DNA of 64,000 bases from Mesorhizobium sp. 65-26 (GCA_001899205.1 MKVL01000031.1:1-64000); one strand, 5' to 3'. Shown: positions 8,022 through 16,122, counted from the first letter of the stretch. Notes: generated by a model from the letters alone, not told the origin. A program made the numbers and translations.

Positions 8022-8696
8022 TCAGGCCTCCGCCGAATCGATGTTGCGATGCGCGACGGCGAAGGTAACGGCGACGACCCAGGGGTTCGCATCCCAGCCG
8101 AAACCGCGCGCGACGTTCAGGCTGTCCCAAAGATCGCGATACCATGCGCGACACGACGGCCAATGAAGGCCGAGGTACTGGCTTCCTGTAAATTCAGCCG
8201 CCCTGCCTGTTACCTTGAGCTTGATGCAGCCCTCGGCCTGCGCGTCTTCCTCGCTGATATCCTGAAGCCGCTGCACACGGACATCTGTCACGGTCAGCGT
8301 GAGACGCGACGCCCAGCGCGGCAGGTGAATCGAGGGGCGCCAGCCAGGGTTGCCGGACCGATCGAAGCCCTCCCGAAACACGGCCGCCGAATAGCCGTCA
8401 GTCGGGTGTTCCCGCTGCGCGATGGTCCCGGTGCCTATGCTCATTCGGTAGGCCGTGCGTGGCAGGATGGCATGCGCCTCGCGAACCCACAGGCGATCGC
8501 CGGGCTGATACCGGACAGGCAATCTGGCTTCACGCTGGCCGGTCGTGGCGTCGCCGATGTACCAGATGCCGTCGTCGCAAAAGACGGCGTCGAAGGTGAC
8601 TGGGGGAACGTCCAGCACTCGCCGCGTCTGCGTCTTGCGGCCGGTGAGCAGGGCGCGGATCATCGCGGCGGAAAAGAGGATCGGGCGGTCGGTCAT
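8022..8696 (-). CDS. ASCH-domain phage protein
   Basis: A 224-residue protein whose N-terminus (ILFSAAMIRALLTGRKTQTRR) matches the widespread phage ASCH or morphogenetic-protein family. Further markers are PGDRLWVREA and the late DLWDSLN segment. ASCH domains have a PUA-like fold and are thought to bind or process RNA or modified nucleosides; the role in phages is not settled. It overlaps the upstream gene stop by ATGA. Confidence 0.8.
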   Translation of the reverse strand: MTDRPILFSAAMIRALLTGRKTQTRRVLDVPPVTFDAVFCDDGIWYIGDATTGQREARLPVRYQPGDRLWVREAHAILPRTAYRMSIGTGTIAQREHPTDGYSAAVFREGFDRSGNPGWRPSIHLPRWASRLTLTVTDVRVQRLQDISEEDAQAEGCIKLKVTGRAAEFTGSQYLGLHWPSCRAWYRDLWDSLNVARGFGWDANPWVVAVTFAVAHRNIDSAEA

Positions 8697-9064
8697 AGAA
8701 GCCGGCCCTGCGTCGCCGGAGTGGGCTTGGCAGCATCACCGAAGCCTTTGGCGCGCAGCTGTGCGATCTGGTCGAGCTTCGCCTGGTTTCCATTGCGGCG
8801 CGCCTCGAACTCTATCGGGCCGTACCTATCGGTCTCGATCGCGCCGGCGGCGACGGCCTGCGCGCGTTTCGACTGGGCGATGTCGAAGTGTTCCCAAGAG
8901 GCCGTCATACCGGACAGGCCGACATAGTCGGGCCTCTGAAACCATCGGCGCGCCACGCCGATCCTGTCGGCCATGGCGAACAGCTCTTCGCGAGTGTCAG
9001 CCCACATGTGGCACATGACCATCCGGCCGAGGGGCGCGCGCATATTGTCGACATAGACAGCCAT
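8693..9064 (-). CDS. DUF4031-family protein
   Basis: A 123-residue protein with the typical DUF4031 start (MAVYVDNMRAPLGRMVMCHM, then DTREELFAMADRIG). Function unknown; common in phages and actinobacteria. Its ATG overlaps the upstream stop (TGATG at 9066-9062) and its own stop overlaps the next start by ATGA. Confidence 0.8.
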   Translation of the reverse strand: MAVYVDNMRAPLGRMVMCHMWADTREELFAMADRIGVARRWFQRPDYVGLSGMTASWEHFDIAQSKRAQAVAAGAIETDRYGPIEFEARRNGNQAKLDQIAQLRAKGFGDAAKPTPATQGRLL

Positions 9065-9204
9065 CAACCGTCCCTCGCGACCTTGATCTTGCTGATATGG
9101 CCGGTGTGGCCGGCGGCGGTGGCCTTGGCGGCCGCCGCCTTGGGCGTGTCGGCGTCGATGACGATCGTCTTGCCGTCGGCGAAGTGGATGCGGAACGCCG
9201 TCAT
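9064..9204 (-). CDS. Small hypothetical protein (46 aa)
   Basis: A 46-residue protein (MTAFRIHFADGKTIVIDAD...) with a predicted beta hairpin, then an Ala/Lys-rich helix. Both ends overlap neighbouring genes (ATGA upstream, TGATG downstream), good evidence that it is translated. Role unknown. Confidence 0.65.
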   Translation of the reverse strand: MTAFRIHFADGKTIVIDADTPKAAAAKATAAGHTGHISKIKVARDG

Positions 9205-9422
9205 GGGCGCAGGCCCAGATAGAGGGCCACGCCGCCGGCAATGGCCGTGGCAACCATCAGGCCGGCGAGGATCCAGCGCGCCGCCGGCGCGTCGGGCGCT
9301 TCCTGGTGCGCGCAATCGTCGCCGCACTGACATTCGGGCCAGAGATGGCAGACGACGCGCGTCGGCCCGTCGGGCGGGATGGTGATCGTCTCGCGGACGG
9401 TCCAAGGGTCGTAGGGCTGCAT
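9201..9422 (-). CDS. Small protein with C-terminal membrane segment
   Basis: A 73-residue protein with a Cys/His-rich middle (CHLWPECQCGDDCAH) that could bind a metal ion, and a C-terminal transmembrane helix (about residues 50-70). ATGA overlap with the next gene. Function unknown. Confidence 0.65.
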   Translation of the reverse strand: MQPYDPWTVRETITIPPDGPTRVVCHLWPECQCGDDCAHQEAPDAPAARWILAGLMVATAIAGGVALYLGLRP

Positions 9423-9532
9423 CAGCGCACCCCCACGGCGAGGGTGCAGAATGTCAGGGCGAAAAAGAACGCCGCCGACAGGGCGAGCCGGATGCGCATG
9501 CCGGCCAGGGCGTCGCAGGCGCGGTCAAGCAT
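9422..9532 (-). CDS. Very small membrane protein (36 aa)
   Basis: A 36-residue ORF starting MLDRACDALAGMRIR, then one hydrophobic helix. It overlaps the preceding gene by 8 bases and the following start by one base. Size makes it uncertain, but the gap-free packing of the operon supports it. Confidence 0.45.
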   Translation of the reverse strand: MLDRACDALAGMRIRLALSAAFFFALTFCTLAVGVR

Positions 9533-9755
9533 CGCTCGCCTCCAGTTCGGCGAGGATCTCGGACGGCCTGCACCCTGCCTTGATCTGCCGGGATATCCAG
9601 GCCTCAACGTCGGACGACCGTTCGGCCGCCGCGATCAGCCTGTTGGCCACGCTCTCTTCCCTGACGGCGGCTGCGTGGCGCATCGCGGACGCGAAGGGGC
9701 GAGCGATTGCCTCTTCCGGTGACGGCCGGCTGAATTCGCGCGGGATGGTGAGCAT
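9525..9755 (-). CDS. Hypothetical helical protein
   Basis: A 76-residue soluble helical protein (MLTIPREFSRPSPEEAIARPF...). The ATG at 9755 overlaps the preceding stop by one base (TGATG); a GTG one codon upstream is also possible. No family recognised. Confidence 0.6.
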   Translation of the reverse strand: MLTIPREFSRPSPEEAIARPFASAMRHAAAVREESVANRLIAAAERSSDVEAWISRQIKAGCRPSEILAELEASDA

Positions 9756-9988
9756 CACGCTACCCGGCGCACGGCGCGCGAGCGGGCCATATCGCAGGCC
9801 TCGGCGGCGTGGCTTTCGATCTCGGCGCGGGTGAAGTCGCTGTTCTCGAACAGCGATTCCTTGGTGACGGAAACGCCGTTCATGCCCATCTCGAGCACCT
9901 TGTCGACCATGCGGTCGAGGACGGGGCGCTGGGCGGGAACCGGCGTCGTCAAGGCGCCGATAGCCGGATGAGGCTGGTAGGTGATCAT
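9755..9988 (-). CDS. Hypothetical protein, first gene of the leftward operon
   Basis: A 77-residue protein (MITYQPHPAIGALTTPVP..., then SDFTRAEIESHAAEACDMAR). The ATG at 9988 has GGAGAAAACC immediately upstream. It heads the run of overlapping genes that reaches int, comparable in layout to a lambda PL operon. Function unknown. Confidence 0.65.
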   Translation of the reverse strand: MITYQPHPAIGALTTPVPAQRPVLDRMVDKVLEMGMNGVSVTKESLFENSDFTRAEIESHAAEACDMARSRAVRRVA

Positions 9989-10048
9989 CGGTTTTCTCCG
10001 ATCGCGGGATTGCGACAGGAGGCGACGATCACATATCAACATGAAACA

Positions 10049-10069
10049 TGTCAACATACATCGTGTTGA
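10049..10069 (-). promoter_or_regulatory. Operator and -35 box of the leftward early promoter
   Basis: CAACA-N7-TGTTG (10052-10068) repeats the architecture found between the repressor and cro-like genes. A consensus -35 TTGACA for leftward transcription (10054-10049) overlaps its left arm; no equally good -10 is obvious. More half sites (CAACA at 10037 and near 10086) flank it. It is about 60 bases upstream of the first leftward gene, so the repressor probably silences that operon here. Confidence 0.6.
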
Positions 10070-10226
10070 TTTTTGCGATGGCCATCAACATTGGCCATGA
10101 CTGCGCTTCACGAATCAGTGAATTTGTTCTTGCTGTGTTCTCGTTGGTGAGTCATGGTGACGCACATAAGAAGAGGGCAGGGAGCGCCACTATGAGTATG
10201 TGTGAAACAGTACGCAGCCGGTGCGC

Positions 10227-10613
10227 ATGATGCCGCGCGCCTCGAACGACAATCCCGATGCATCCCGGCTCATCATCGAACTTTCAAGCCTTTATGTGGC
10301 TTGCGACGACTGCGGTCATTCACGCGTCTTGCGGCTATCCGGGCTGACCAAAGCGAGCGAGTTGGGTGTCCATACGTATCGAGAACTGTGCCGGCACCTG
10401 CGGTGCAGCCAATGCCCCAGGAGGGTTTCGGTAAACCGAAACCTTACGATCCGCCCTACGTGGGTAGGGGCCGCTAAAGGCTCGCCTGAAATACTATCTT
10501 GTGAACCGAGAAGACCCGTTTGGCTGGAAACTCCAGCATCTCGCTTTCACCTTCGTCCGGGTTCAACTGGCGAAGGCGCAGCACCGAATTCGAGCGCGAT
10601 ACGAACTGCTTGA
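10227..10613 (+). CDS. Small putative zinc-ribbon protein
   Basis: A 128-residue ORF with two Cys pairs (CDDCG and C-x4-CSQCP) around a basic helical stretch, as in small rhizobial zinc-binding proteins. The last 140 bases run antisense over the 3' end of the repressor gene, so the C-terminal third is doubtful. No Shine-Dalgarno is visible. Confidence 0.5.
   Translation: MMPRASNDNPDASRLIIELSSLYVACDDCGHSRVLRLSGLTKASELGVHTYRELCRHLRCSQCPRRVSVNRNLTIRPTWVGAAKGSPEILSCEPRRPVWLETPASRFHLRPGSTGEGAAPNSSAIRTA
10425..10442. promoter_or_regulatory. Perfect 8-bp-arm palindrome downstream of the repressor
   Basis: GTTTCGGT-AA-ACCGAAAC has 8-bp arms with a 2-base centre. It lies 32 bases past the repressor stop. 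The loop is too small for a normal RNA hairpin, so a dimeric protein-binding site is more likely. Confidence 0.4.
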
Positions 10614-11169
10614 TATAACTGTCTCTCGTCTCATCGTCGTTCTCGCCAAGTACTTGAACGACAACGAAATCTCCTGTTCGTATCGGCTCCTTCGGATTCA
10701 ACCAAATGGTCTCGCCGGCAAAGTAGCGGGGCTCCATCGAGGTTCCATAGACGCGCACGGCATAGGCACCGTCGACATTCTCCAGCATCGGCGGGCAGAA
10801 TACCCGTCCCGCTTCCTGGCCGTTCAGCATGAAGCGGCCGTTAGGGCCGCCGACGACCTGGCCGAGCACCGGTACCCCATTGGTCCTCGGGAACTGCTCG
10901 TACCGAGGCGGGAAGCTCGCGTTCGGCCTCGGAGGAACCGGGGCTGGAGCAGCTTCCTCCGCCATGCCTCCGCCCGTCAGCAGGTGGGCGGCGGTGGTGC
11001 CAAAGCGCTTGGCGTAGCGCTCGGCTTCAATCGGACCAAACTCGTTCTGTCCGTTCTCGTGAGCGCGATAGGTCGAGGCAGATACCCCAAGCGCGTCAGC
11101 GGCTTTCTGCGCTGACGTGTACCCTGCTTTTTCCCTGGCTGTGCGCAGCCGATCGCCCATTGTCGTCAT
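10474..11169 (-). CDS. CI/LexA-type phage repressor (XRE helix-turn-helix plus S24 peptidase)
   Basis: A 231-residue repressor. The N-terminal helix-turn-helix (GDRLRTAREKAGYTSAQKAA..., about residues 4-60) binds operators. The C-terminal S24 domain has the nucleophile serine in GTSMEPRY and the lysine in IKQF, so RecA-stimulated self-cleavage and SOS induction are expected. I prefer the ATG at 11169; an ATG at 11205 would place coding sequence inside the operator region. It is divergent from the Cro-like gene, forming the lysis/lysogeny switch. Confidence 0.9.
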   Translation of the reverse strand: MTTMGDRLRTAREKAGYTSAQKAADALGVSASTYRAHENGQNEFGPIEAERYAKRFGTTAAHLLTGGGMAEEAAPAPVPPRPNASFPPRYEQFPRTNGVPVLGQVVGGPNGRFMLNGQEAGRVFCPPMLENVDGAYAVRVYGTSMEPRYFAGETIWLNPKEPIRTGDFVVVQVLGENDDETRDSYIKQFVSRSNSVLRLRQLNPDEGESEMLEFPAKRVFSVHKIVFQASL

Positions 11170-11180
11170 GGCGGCGACCT

Positions 11181-11235
11181 TGTCAGATGTTTTGACACTA
11201 ATCATGTTGACATGCCAACACGATTGATGTTGTAT
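11181..11235. promoter_or_regulatory. Lysis-lysogeny control region with operators and cro-like promoter
   Basis: On the plus strand a near-consensus promoter (TTGACA at 11207-11212, 17-base spacer, TTGTAT at 11230-11235) points to the Cro-like gene. CAACA-N7-TGTTG (11216-11232) fills the spacer, so a bound repressor would block RNA polymerase. A second inverted repeat, TGTCA-N7-TGACA (11181-11197), lies on the repressor side, and TGTTG-N6-CAACA overlaps at 11205-11220. Confidence 0.72.
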
Positions 11236-11243
11236 CCGGCGCC

Positions 11244-11468
11244 ATGCATACGGTGCACGATATCTTTGACAGCATGGGCGGGACCGGCGCGGTAGCGAAG
11301 GTCATCGGTGTCAAGCATTCTGCGGCATCCGAGATGCGGCGGCGACAGTCCATACCCGTGAAGTATTGGCCGGCGCTGATCGAATCGGCGCGTCTTGGCG
11401 GCCTTGCCATCACAAGCGACGTCCTTGTCAGGGTCCATGTCGCTGCAGGCGAAGGGCGGGCCGCATGA
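11244..11468 (+). CDS. Cro-like / carph-isopro-type DNA-binding protein
   Basis: A 74-residue protein with a helix-turn-helix of the YdaS/Cro-like (carph-isopro) kind (FDSMGGTGAVAKVIGVKHSAASEMRRR, a helix pair followed by VKYWPALIE). It is divergent from the repressor and should favour lytic growth. The predicted transcription start lies 1-2 bases before the ATG and there is no Shine-Dalgarno, so the message may be leaderless. Confidence 0.78.
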   Translation: MHTVHDIFDSMGGTGAVAKVIGVKHSAASEMRRRQSIPVKYWPALIESARLGGLAITSDVLVRVHVAAGEGRAA

Positions 11469-12022
11469 GCCCCGTCCGCAACGTCGGCGTGGCCGATTAC
11501 GAATTTCCCCTCGCGCCGGCCCCCCAAGAGCCTGACCGCGCGAATGCCTGCCCGCTCGCCGCACCTTGCGGGCAGGCCGAGACCGCGCCGGCGCCCCCCT
11601 TTCCCGCCGGCGCGGTCATTGTTTCGAATCCCGTAGCGAAAACCTCCGAGGACAACGGTCGGGCAAGTGCCGCGACGGGCATCCCGATGGCGGGAGAGGT
11701 GAGTAGGGATGGCGATGCGGCTGATCTCCAGCGGTCCGCGCCGTCCGGCTTTTCTGGAGACGATGACGGACGGCGTGTTGAAGCCGCTGGTGGAGCAGCG
11801 TCCGTCATCCCCCTTTCGCAGGCGAGCATGTTCATCCTGACGCTGGTTGCCGCCCATGAGGGCAGGGCACCGCAGGATATCCTCGCCGAGCTGATCGCCG
11901 CCGCGGCTGATGCGATCGGCATCCATTCCCTGATCATGCGCGACGCGGGCGAGATCGATCTTGGCGACCTTCCGCCATTCGCCATGCGCGCGGCAAACCG
12001 GTTTCGGGGCGGCGGACCATGA
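11465..12022 (+). CDS. Hypothetical early protein, N-terminal part doubtful
   Basis: A 185-residue ORF overlapping the Cro-like stop by ATGA. The first about 110 residues are low-complexity Pro/Ala-rich and coincide with two strong RNA hairpins. The last about 65 residues are a plausible helical domain (FILTLVAAHEGRAPQDILAEL, then MRAANRFRGGGP). Translation could start internally, near 11688 or 11828. No family recognised. Confidence 0.5.
   Translation: MSPVRNVGVADYEFPLAPAPQEPDRANACPLAAPCGQAETAPAPPFPAGAVIVSNPVAKTSEDNGRASAATGIPMAGEVSRDGDAADLQRSAPSGFSGDDDGRRVEAAGGAASVIPLSQASMFILTLVAAHEGRAPQDILAELIAAAADAIGIHSLIMRDAGEIDLGDLPPFAMRAANRFRGGGP
11546..11616 (+). terminator. Two tandem GC hairpins after the cro-like gene
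   Basis: A perfect 10-bp stem (11546-11555 with 11568-11577, 12-nt loop) is followed 3 bases later by a perfect 13-bp stem (11581-11593 with 11604-11616, pyrimidine loop). The following ATTGTTTC is only a weak U-tract. Position just after cro resembles a tR1-type attenuator that a phage antitermination factor would override. Confidence 0.55.
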
Positions 12023-12077
12023 GGACATCTGCTTGCGGGCCTCCTTAGCAACACCCGCTTTCTGACTCCGAAAAACC

Positions 12078-12122
12078 TTTCCCGCCACGGGAAACGACGC
12101 CGGGATTTCCCGGCGCGGGAAA
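12078..12122. promoter_or_regulatory. Twin operator-like palindromes
   Basis: TTTCCCG-N3-CGGGAAA occurs twice, at 12078-12094 and 12106-12122, with centres 28 bases apart. Both lie 28-72 bases upstream of the next regulatory gene. The identical arms and spacing suggest two sites for one dimeric regulator distinct from the repressor that uses CAACA-N7-TGTTG. Confidence 0.6.
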
Positions 12123-12149
12123 CCTTTTGCGCCTTGCGAGGACACAGCC

Positions 12150-12635
12150 ATGGTTCCGAACGCCAATGCCCGCCATTTCCTGCTGAAGGCCAAGCAGCGT
12201 GACCTGATCGCCGCCGCCGGCGGCATCGAGCGCGCGGCGATGATCTGCTCCTATTCCAAGAGCGTCGTCGGCCGCTGGTACAATTCGGACAGCCCCGAGC
12301 TGATGGAGCTCCCGGCGATCTTCGCTCTGGAGGAAGAGACGGGACGCTTCGACATGAGCGAGGCGATCTCCTCTGCTCGCGGGCGTCGCTTCGCCGAGGA
12401 TGAAGCCAAGCCGGTCAATGGCTGCGTGATGTCGGCGCACGCCGAAACCGTGGTGCGCATGGGCGAGCTGATGACCGAGGGCGCGCTCGCCTTCGCCGAC
12501 GGGCAACTGACGCCGGCCGAAACGCAGCGGATCGACCGCGCGCTCTCCAAGGTCGAGGCCGGCACCGCCGAATACCGCAAGATCCTCGCCGGCGCACGCG
12601 CCCAGGGCGGCCTCAAGATTGTGGGAGGCGAGTGA
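12150..12635 (+). CDS. Phage regulatory protein (possible helix-turn-helix)
   Basis: A 161-residue protein resembling phage CII-like regulatory proteins: an N-terminal helix-turn-helix-like part (RDLIAAAGGIERAAMICSYSKSVVGRW) and a C-terminal helical part (SKVEAGTAEYRKILAGAR). The preceding twin palindromes may be its own operators (inference). It opens the rightward operon, whose next genes overlap end to start. Confidence 0.6.
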   Translation: MVPNANARHFLLKAKQRDLIAAAGGIERAAMICSYSKSVVGRWYNSDSPELMELPAIFALEEETGRFDMSEAISSARGRRFAEDEAKPVNGCVMSAHAETVVRMGELMTEGALAFADGQLTPAETQRIDRALSKVEAGTAEYRKILAGARAQGGLKIVGGE

Positions 12636-12886
12636 TGCACGATCGCACCGCCTGCCTTGCTTGCGGCAAGCCTTTGGACGACGGCGCGCCGACCTATCCT
12701 GATGTTTCCGGCACGCTGGGCGAGTGCTGCGCGCCGACATACGACATGCTGTTGGAGGATGGCGATGCCTGCGCCTTCGTCGATCTCGACAGCGGGGAGC
12801 CGCTGTCGGTCGCCGAACGCCGCGCGATCTACGACGAGCACATCGCCGCCGGCGGAAGGCCGACCGATAGCATGGCGAGGCGTTGA
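12635..12886 (+). CDS. Small Cys-containing protein
   Basis: An 83-residue protein with CLACGKPL near the N-terminus and GECCAP later, possibly a single metal site. GGGAGG precedes the ATG, which overlaps the previous stop (TGATG). Function unknown. Confidence 0.65.
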   Translation: MHDRTACLACGKPLDDGAPTYPDVSGTLGECCAPTYDMLLEDGDACAFVDLDSGEPLSVAERRAIYDEHIAAGGRPTDSMARR

Positions 12887-13167
12887 TGCGCACCGCCGCC
12901 ATGATCATCGCCGGCATCGCGCCGCCGCAGGCGCCGGGCTGCAACAGCATCGGCCGGCGGCTTGCCGACCTGACCAGCCACCAGTGCCATTTTCCGTTGC
13001 GCGGGGAGGGCGCCGAGACGCGCTTCTGCGCGGTCGAGGTTTCGCCGGCCGACTGGCGGCCCGGCGCGAGCGGCGGCCAGTACTGCACCTTTCACCGGTG
13101 CATCGTCGTCGGTCGCGGCACGCCCGCTGAGCGCCAGGCGCCGCGCGTGCTGGAGAGGCTGGGCTGA
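12886..13167 (+). CDS. GcrA-like protein
   Basis: A 93-residue protein with the Cys/His pattern of the GcrA C-terminal region ([19 protein letters not shown]). GcrA is an alphaproteobacterial transcription factor that works with sigma-70 at methylated promoters. Here the usual N-terminal helix-turn-helix is missing or very short, so a decoy or partial factor is possible. Overlaps both neighbours by one base. Confidence 0.6.
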   Translation: MRTAAMIIAGIAPPQAPGCNSIGRRLADLTSHQCHFPLRGEGAETRFCAVEVSPADWRPGASGGQYCTFHRCIVVGRGTPAERQAPRVLERLG

Positions 13168-13508
13168 TGGACGAATACGATCCATACGCGCCGCGCCAGC
13201 CGCGCAAGCCGAGGGGCGGCAAGAACCGCGAGACGACGGAAGAACTGCAGTCCGGCGAGACCACCAGCACGGCGCAGACGGTCGCCGCGGGACATTTGCG
13301 GTCGCTGATCGAGCGCATCGAGCAGCTCGAGGAGGAAAAGAAGGAAGTCGCCGAGAGCATCAAGGAAGTATTCGCCGAGGCGAAGGGCGCCGGCTTCGAC
13401 ACCAAGGCCATCCGTACCATCATCCGGCTGCGCAAGAAGGACCAGGTCGAGCGCCAGGAGGAAGAGGCCATCCTCGACCTCTACAAGGCCGCGCTGGGGA
13501 TGGTGTGA
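13167..13508 (+). CDS. gapR: GapR family DNA-binding protein (DUF2312)
   Basis: A 113-residue protein whose C-terminal 80 residues match GapR/DUF2312 ([45 protein letters not shown]). GapR is a nucleoid-associated protein that binds overtwisted AT-rich DNA ahead of replication forks. A phage copy may support its own replication or interfere with host chromosome dynamics. One-base overlap with the gene upstream. Confidence 0.9.
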   Translation: MDEYDPYAPRQPRKPRGGKNRETTEELQSGETTSTAQTVAAGHLRSLIERIEQLEEEKKEVAESIKEVFAEAKGAGFDTKAIRTIIRLRKKDQVERQEEEAILDLYKAALGMV

Positions 13509-13882
13509 CGATGACGTCGATCACCATACGCTGCGTCTCCCTGGAAGGCATTCCGTTTCTGAAAACGATCGATGCGAAGCTTGTCGGAGGGCTTGCAGTC
13601 CACCTGGCCGACGACATTTCGACCGATGATGGCAAGCCGGCGTTCTCAGTCGCTCACATCGCGACAGGCATGAAGTTGTCGGACCTGTATTTCGAGACGG
13701 CCGACGTCGCTGAAGCCTATGCGGAAGTTCTCCAAAAGCTGCCGGTGGATTGGTATTCAAGGACCGTCACGGACGATTATCGCCGTCCCCATCTCATCCC
13801 CGCACTCACGTCGATAGCCGCCTTGTTCGGCGGGTTTCTTGTCGAAACGCCGATTGACCAGCCGCCGGCGGGGTCTGCGTGA
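13505..13882 (+). CDS. Hypothetical phage protein
   Basis: A 125-residue soluble protein ([20 protein letters not shown]...). No recognised domain. GTG at 13505 overlaps the preceding stop and has GGGGA upstream; the ATG at 13511 is the alternative start. Confidence 0.6.
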   Translation: MTMTSITIRCVSLEGIPFLKTIDAKLVGGLAVHLADDISTDDGKPAFSVAHIATGMKLSDLYFETADVAEAYAEVLQKLPVDWYSRTVTDDYRRPHLIPALTSIAALFGGFLVETPIDQPPAGSA

Positions 13883-15042
13883 TGAGCAAGTACCAGCTCC
13901 TGCCGCCGCTCTCCGCCGAGGAATTCCAGTCGCTGGAACGCTCGATCATCGAGCATGGCGTGCTGGTGCCGGTGGAGTATGACGAAGCCGGCGAGATCAT
14001 CGACGGCCACAACCGGGTGAAGATCTGCGAAAGCCTCGGCCTGGTCGACTGGCCGCGCTTCGTGCGCAAGGGGCTGAGCGAGGGCGACAAGCGCAAGCTG
14101 GCGCGCGAACTGAACCTGTCGCGCCGGCACCTGTCGACGGCGCAGAAACAGGCCGTCATCGCCGACCAGCTTCGCGACACGCCGTCGATCTCATCGCGCG
14201 CGATCGCCGCGATGCTGGGCGTGGACCACAAGACGGTCGCCACGGTGCGGCGCGGCCTGGTCGATGGTGGGGAAATTCCCCACCATGACGAGGTCGAGGG
14301 TCGCTGCGGCGTGCTGCAGCCGGCGCGCAAGCCGATCAAGACCGCCTTCGTTCCAGACCAGCCGAACGTGCGGGAATATATGCGGGGCGCGAAGATGATC
14401 CGCGCCGAGCAGCAGAAGGTCGCTCACACGGTGCGCTTGGCGCATATGGACATGGTGGCCGAGAAGGGGCGGGCCGCCGCGCCGGCGGCGCTGTCGAAAA
14501 TCTATCCCGTCTACTATGCCGATCCGCCCTGGCGGTTCGGTGTCCGCTCCGAGGTGACGGGGCGCGAGAAGAGCGCGGAGAACCATTATCCGACGCTGCC
14601 GACCGACGAAATCTGCGACCGGCTGGCCGGCCTGATCGGCGGCGAGCATCCGGGCGTGTGCTTTCTCTGGGCCACCAACCCGATGCTGCCCGACGCGCTG
14701 CGCGTGCTTGGCGCCTGCGGCTTCACCTACGTCCACCACTGGATCTGGGACAAGGAAGTTGCCGGCACCGGCTATTGGGGCCGCGACCGGCACGAGCTGC
14801 TGCTGATCGGCCGCCGCGGCGACATCGCCGCGCCCTTGCCCGGCACCCAGCCCGAGACGGTTCACCGCGAGCGCAAGGGCCGCCACTCGGCCAAGCCCGA
14901 TTGGTTCGCGGAGCAGATCGAACGCCTGTTCCCCGGCGTCGCGCGGCTGGAGCTGTTCGCCCGCACCGCGCGGCCGGGATGGGACGCGTGGGGGTTTGAG
15001 GCCGATCACGGCAATCATGAACAAGAGGAGAATGCAGCATGA
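13882..15042 (+). CDS. ParB-like/MT-A70 adenine methyltransferase fusion
   Basis: A 386-residue fusion. Residues 1-95 are ParB/sulfiredoxin-like (LSAEEFQSLERSI, IIDGHNRVKI), followed by a helix-turn-helix (ISSRAIAAMLGVDHKTVATVRR). The C-terminal half is an MT-A70 N6-adenine methyltransferase with the DPPW catalytic motif at residues 214-217 and FLWATNPMLPDAL. It probably methylates DNA adenines, in self-protection or regulation. TGATG overlap upstream and ATGA overlap with the clamp gene downstream. Confidence 0.88.
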   Translation: MSKYQLLPPLSAEEFQSLERSIIEHGVLVPVEYDEAGEIIDGHNRVKICESLGLVDWPRFVRKGLSEGDKRKLARELNLSRRHLSTAQKQAVIADQLRDTPSISSRAIAAMLGVDHKTVATVRRGLVDGGEIPHHDEVEGRCGVLQPARKPIKTAFVPDQPNVREYMRGAKMIRAEQQKVAHTVRLAHMDMVAEKGRAAAPAALSKIYPVYYADPPWRFGVRSEVTGREKSAENHYPTLPTDEICDRLAGLIGGEHPGVCFLWATNPMLPDALRVLGACGFTYVHHWIWDKEVAGTGYWGRDRHELLLIGRRGDIAAPLPGTQPETVHRERKGRHSAKPDWFAEQIERLFPGVARLELFARTARPGWDAWGFEADHGNHEQEENAA

Positions 15043-16118
15043 GAATGCAGGCATCCGCTGGCCAGTTGAGGGCCGCGCTCGGCGCCTTTCGCGGCATTGT
15101 GCAGAGGCGCAACACCGTTCCGGTTTTGGGGACAGTGAAGTTTCAGGACGGGCACCTGGTCGGCACCGACCTTGACGCCGAACTATCGGTCAAGATCGCA
15201 TCGATCGGACCCATGGCAGGAGCCTCAGCCATTGACCTGTTCGCGCTGTCGTCGCTCGCTGCCAACATCGACGAAGACGAAGAGCTGACGATCTCGGACG
15301 AAGACGGAACCGCCACCATCGGCTTCAACGGCTCGTCCTACCGGTTGGGCTCTCTGCCAGTCGAAGACTTTCCGACGTTCGGGCAGCCGATCGGGCCGCG
15401 CACCATGACCGGCAACCTCGGACTGGTGGCGGCGATGAACCGCATTCGGTTCGCGATGTCGACAGAGGAAACGCGATATTACCTGAACGGCGTCGCCATC
15501 CTTCATGACAGCGAGGGCAAAGCCCTGCTCGTTGCCACGTCGGGACATCAACTGGCGATGATGCCGCTGGATTTCGCACCGGAAGGCTCAGTCAACGCGA
15601 TTATTCCGCGCTCCATCGTCCACTATCTCTGCCAGCGCAAGATGGAGCCGGAGGCCTGCGTTTTCGATCTGGAGCGTCAGCGCGCTCGGTTCGATTTCGC
15701 CGGCCAATCTCTCGCGACGAAGCTGATCGACGGCAAGTTTCCCGACATTTTTCGGGTGATCCCGCAAGACGCGCCGAAGCTCTTCACGGCCGATCGGAAG
15801 GCGCTGCTTCGCCGGCTTGTGCGCATTCGCTCGTTCTCCGAAGCGTTTTTCAGAGGCGTCGCGCTGGAACTGGCTGGCGATGTTCTGACGCTGAAGCTGA
15901 AGACTGGGGATCGCACGGCAACCGAGACGTTGGCGGTCAACGGGAGGGGGGGGCAGGCCGAGGCCGGGTTCAACGCCGACTATCTCATCACCATCCTGAA
16001 CGGTCTCCGGGGAGAACATGTCACGTTCGCGTCGCCGGCCCCGTTCGCGTCGAATCCCACGGTCATCACCAGCGACGGCGATCCGCTGACCGTCCTCCAG
16101 ATGCCGATGCGCGTGTGA
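15039..16118 (+). CDS. DnaN-like DNA polymerase sliding clamp
   Basis: A 359-residue beta-clamp homologue of normal length. Family signatures are STEETRYYLNGVAI, LIDGKFPDIFRVIP and the C-terminal VLQMPMRV that in DnaN contributes to the partner-binding pocket. A phage clamp would tether replicative or repair polymerase to phage DNA, possibly redirecting host Pol III. It is translationally coupled to the methyltransferase gene by ATGA. Confidence 0.88.
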   Translation: MRMQASAGQLRAALGAFRGIVQRRNTVPVLGTVKFQDGHLVGTDLDAELSVKIASIGPMAGASAIDLFALSSLAANIDEDEELTISDEDGTATIGFNGSSYRLGSLPVEDFPTFGQPIGPRTMTGNLGLVAAMNRIRFAMSTEETRYYLNGVAILHDSEGKALLVATSGHQLAMMPLDFAPEGSVNAIIPRSIVHYLCQRKMEPEACVFDLERQRARFDFAGQSLATKLIDGKFPDIFRVIPQDAPKLFTADRKALLRRLVRIRSFSEAFFRGVALELAGDVLTLKLKTGDRTATETLAVNGRGGQAEAGFNADYLITILNGLRGEHVTFASPAPFASNPTVITSDGDPLTVLQMPMRV

Positions 16119-16122
16119 CGGC

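Noticed and set aside
10048-10230. Short rightward ORF in the operator region
   Set aside because: It starts inside the operator and has no ribosome site or recognisable sequence.
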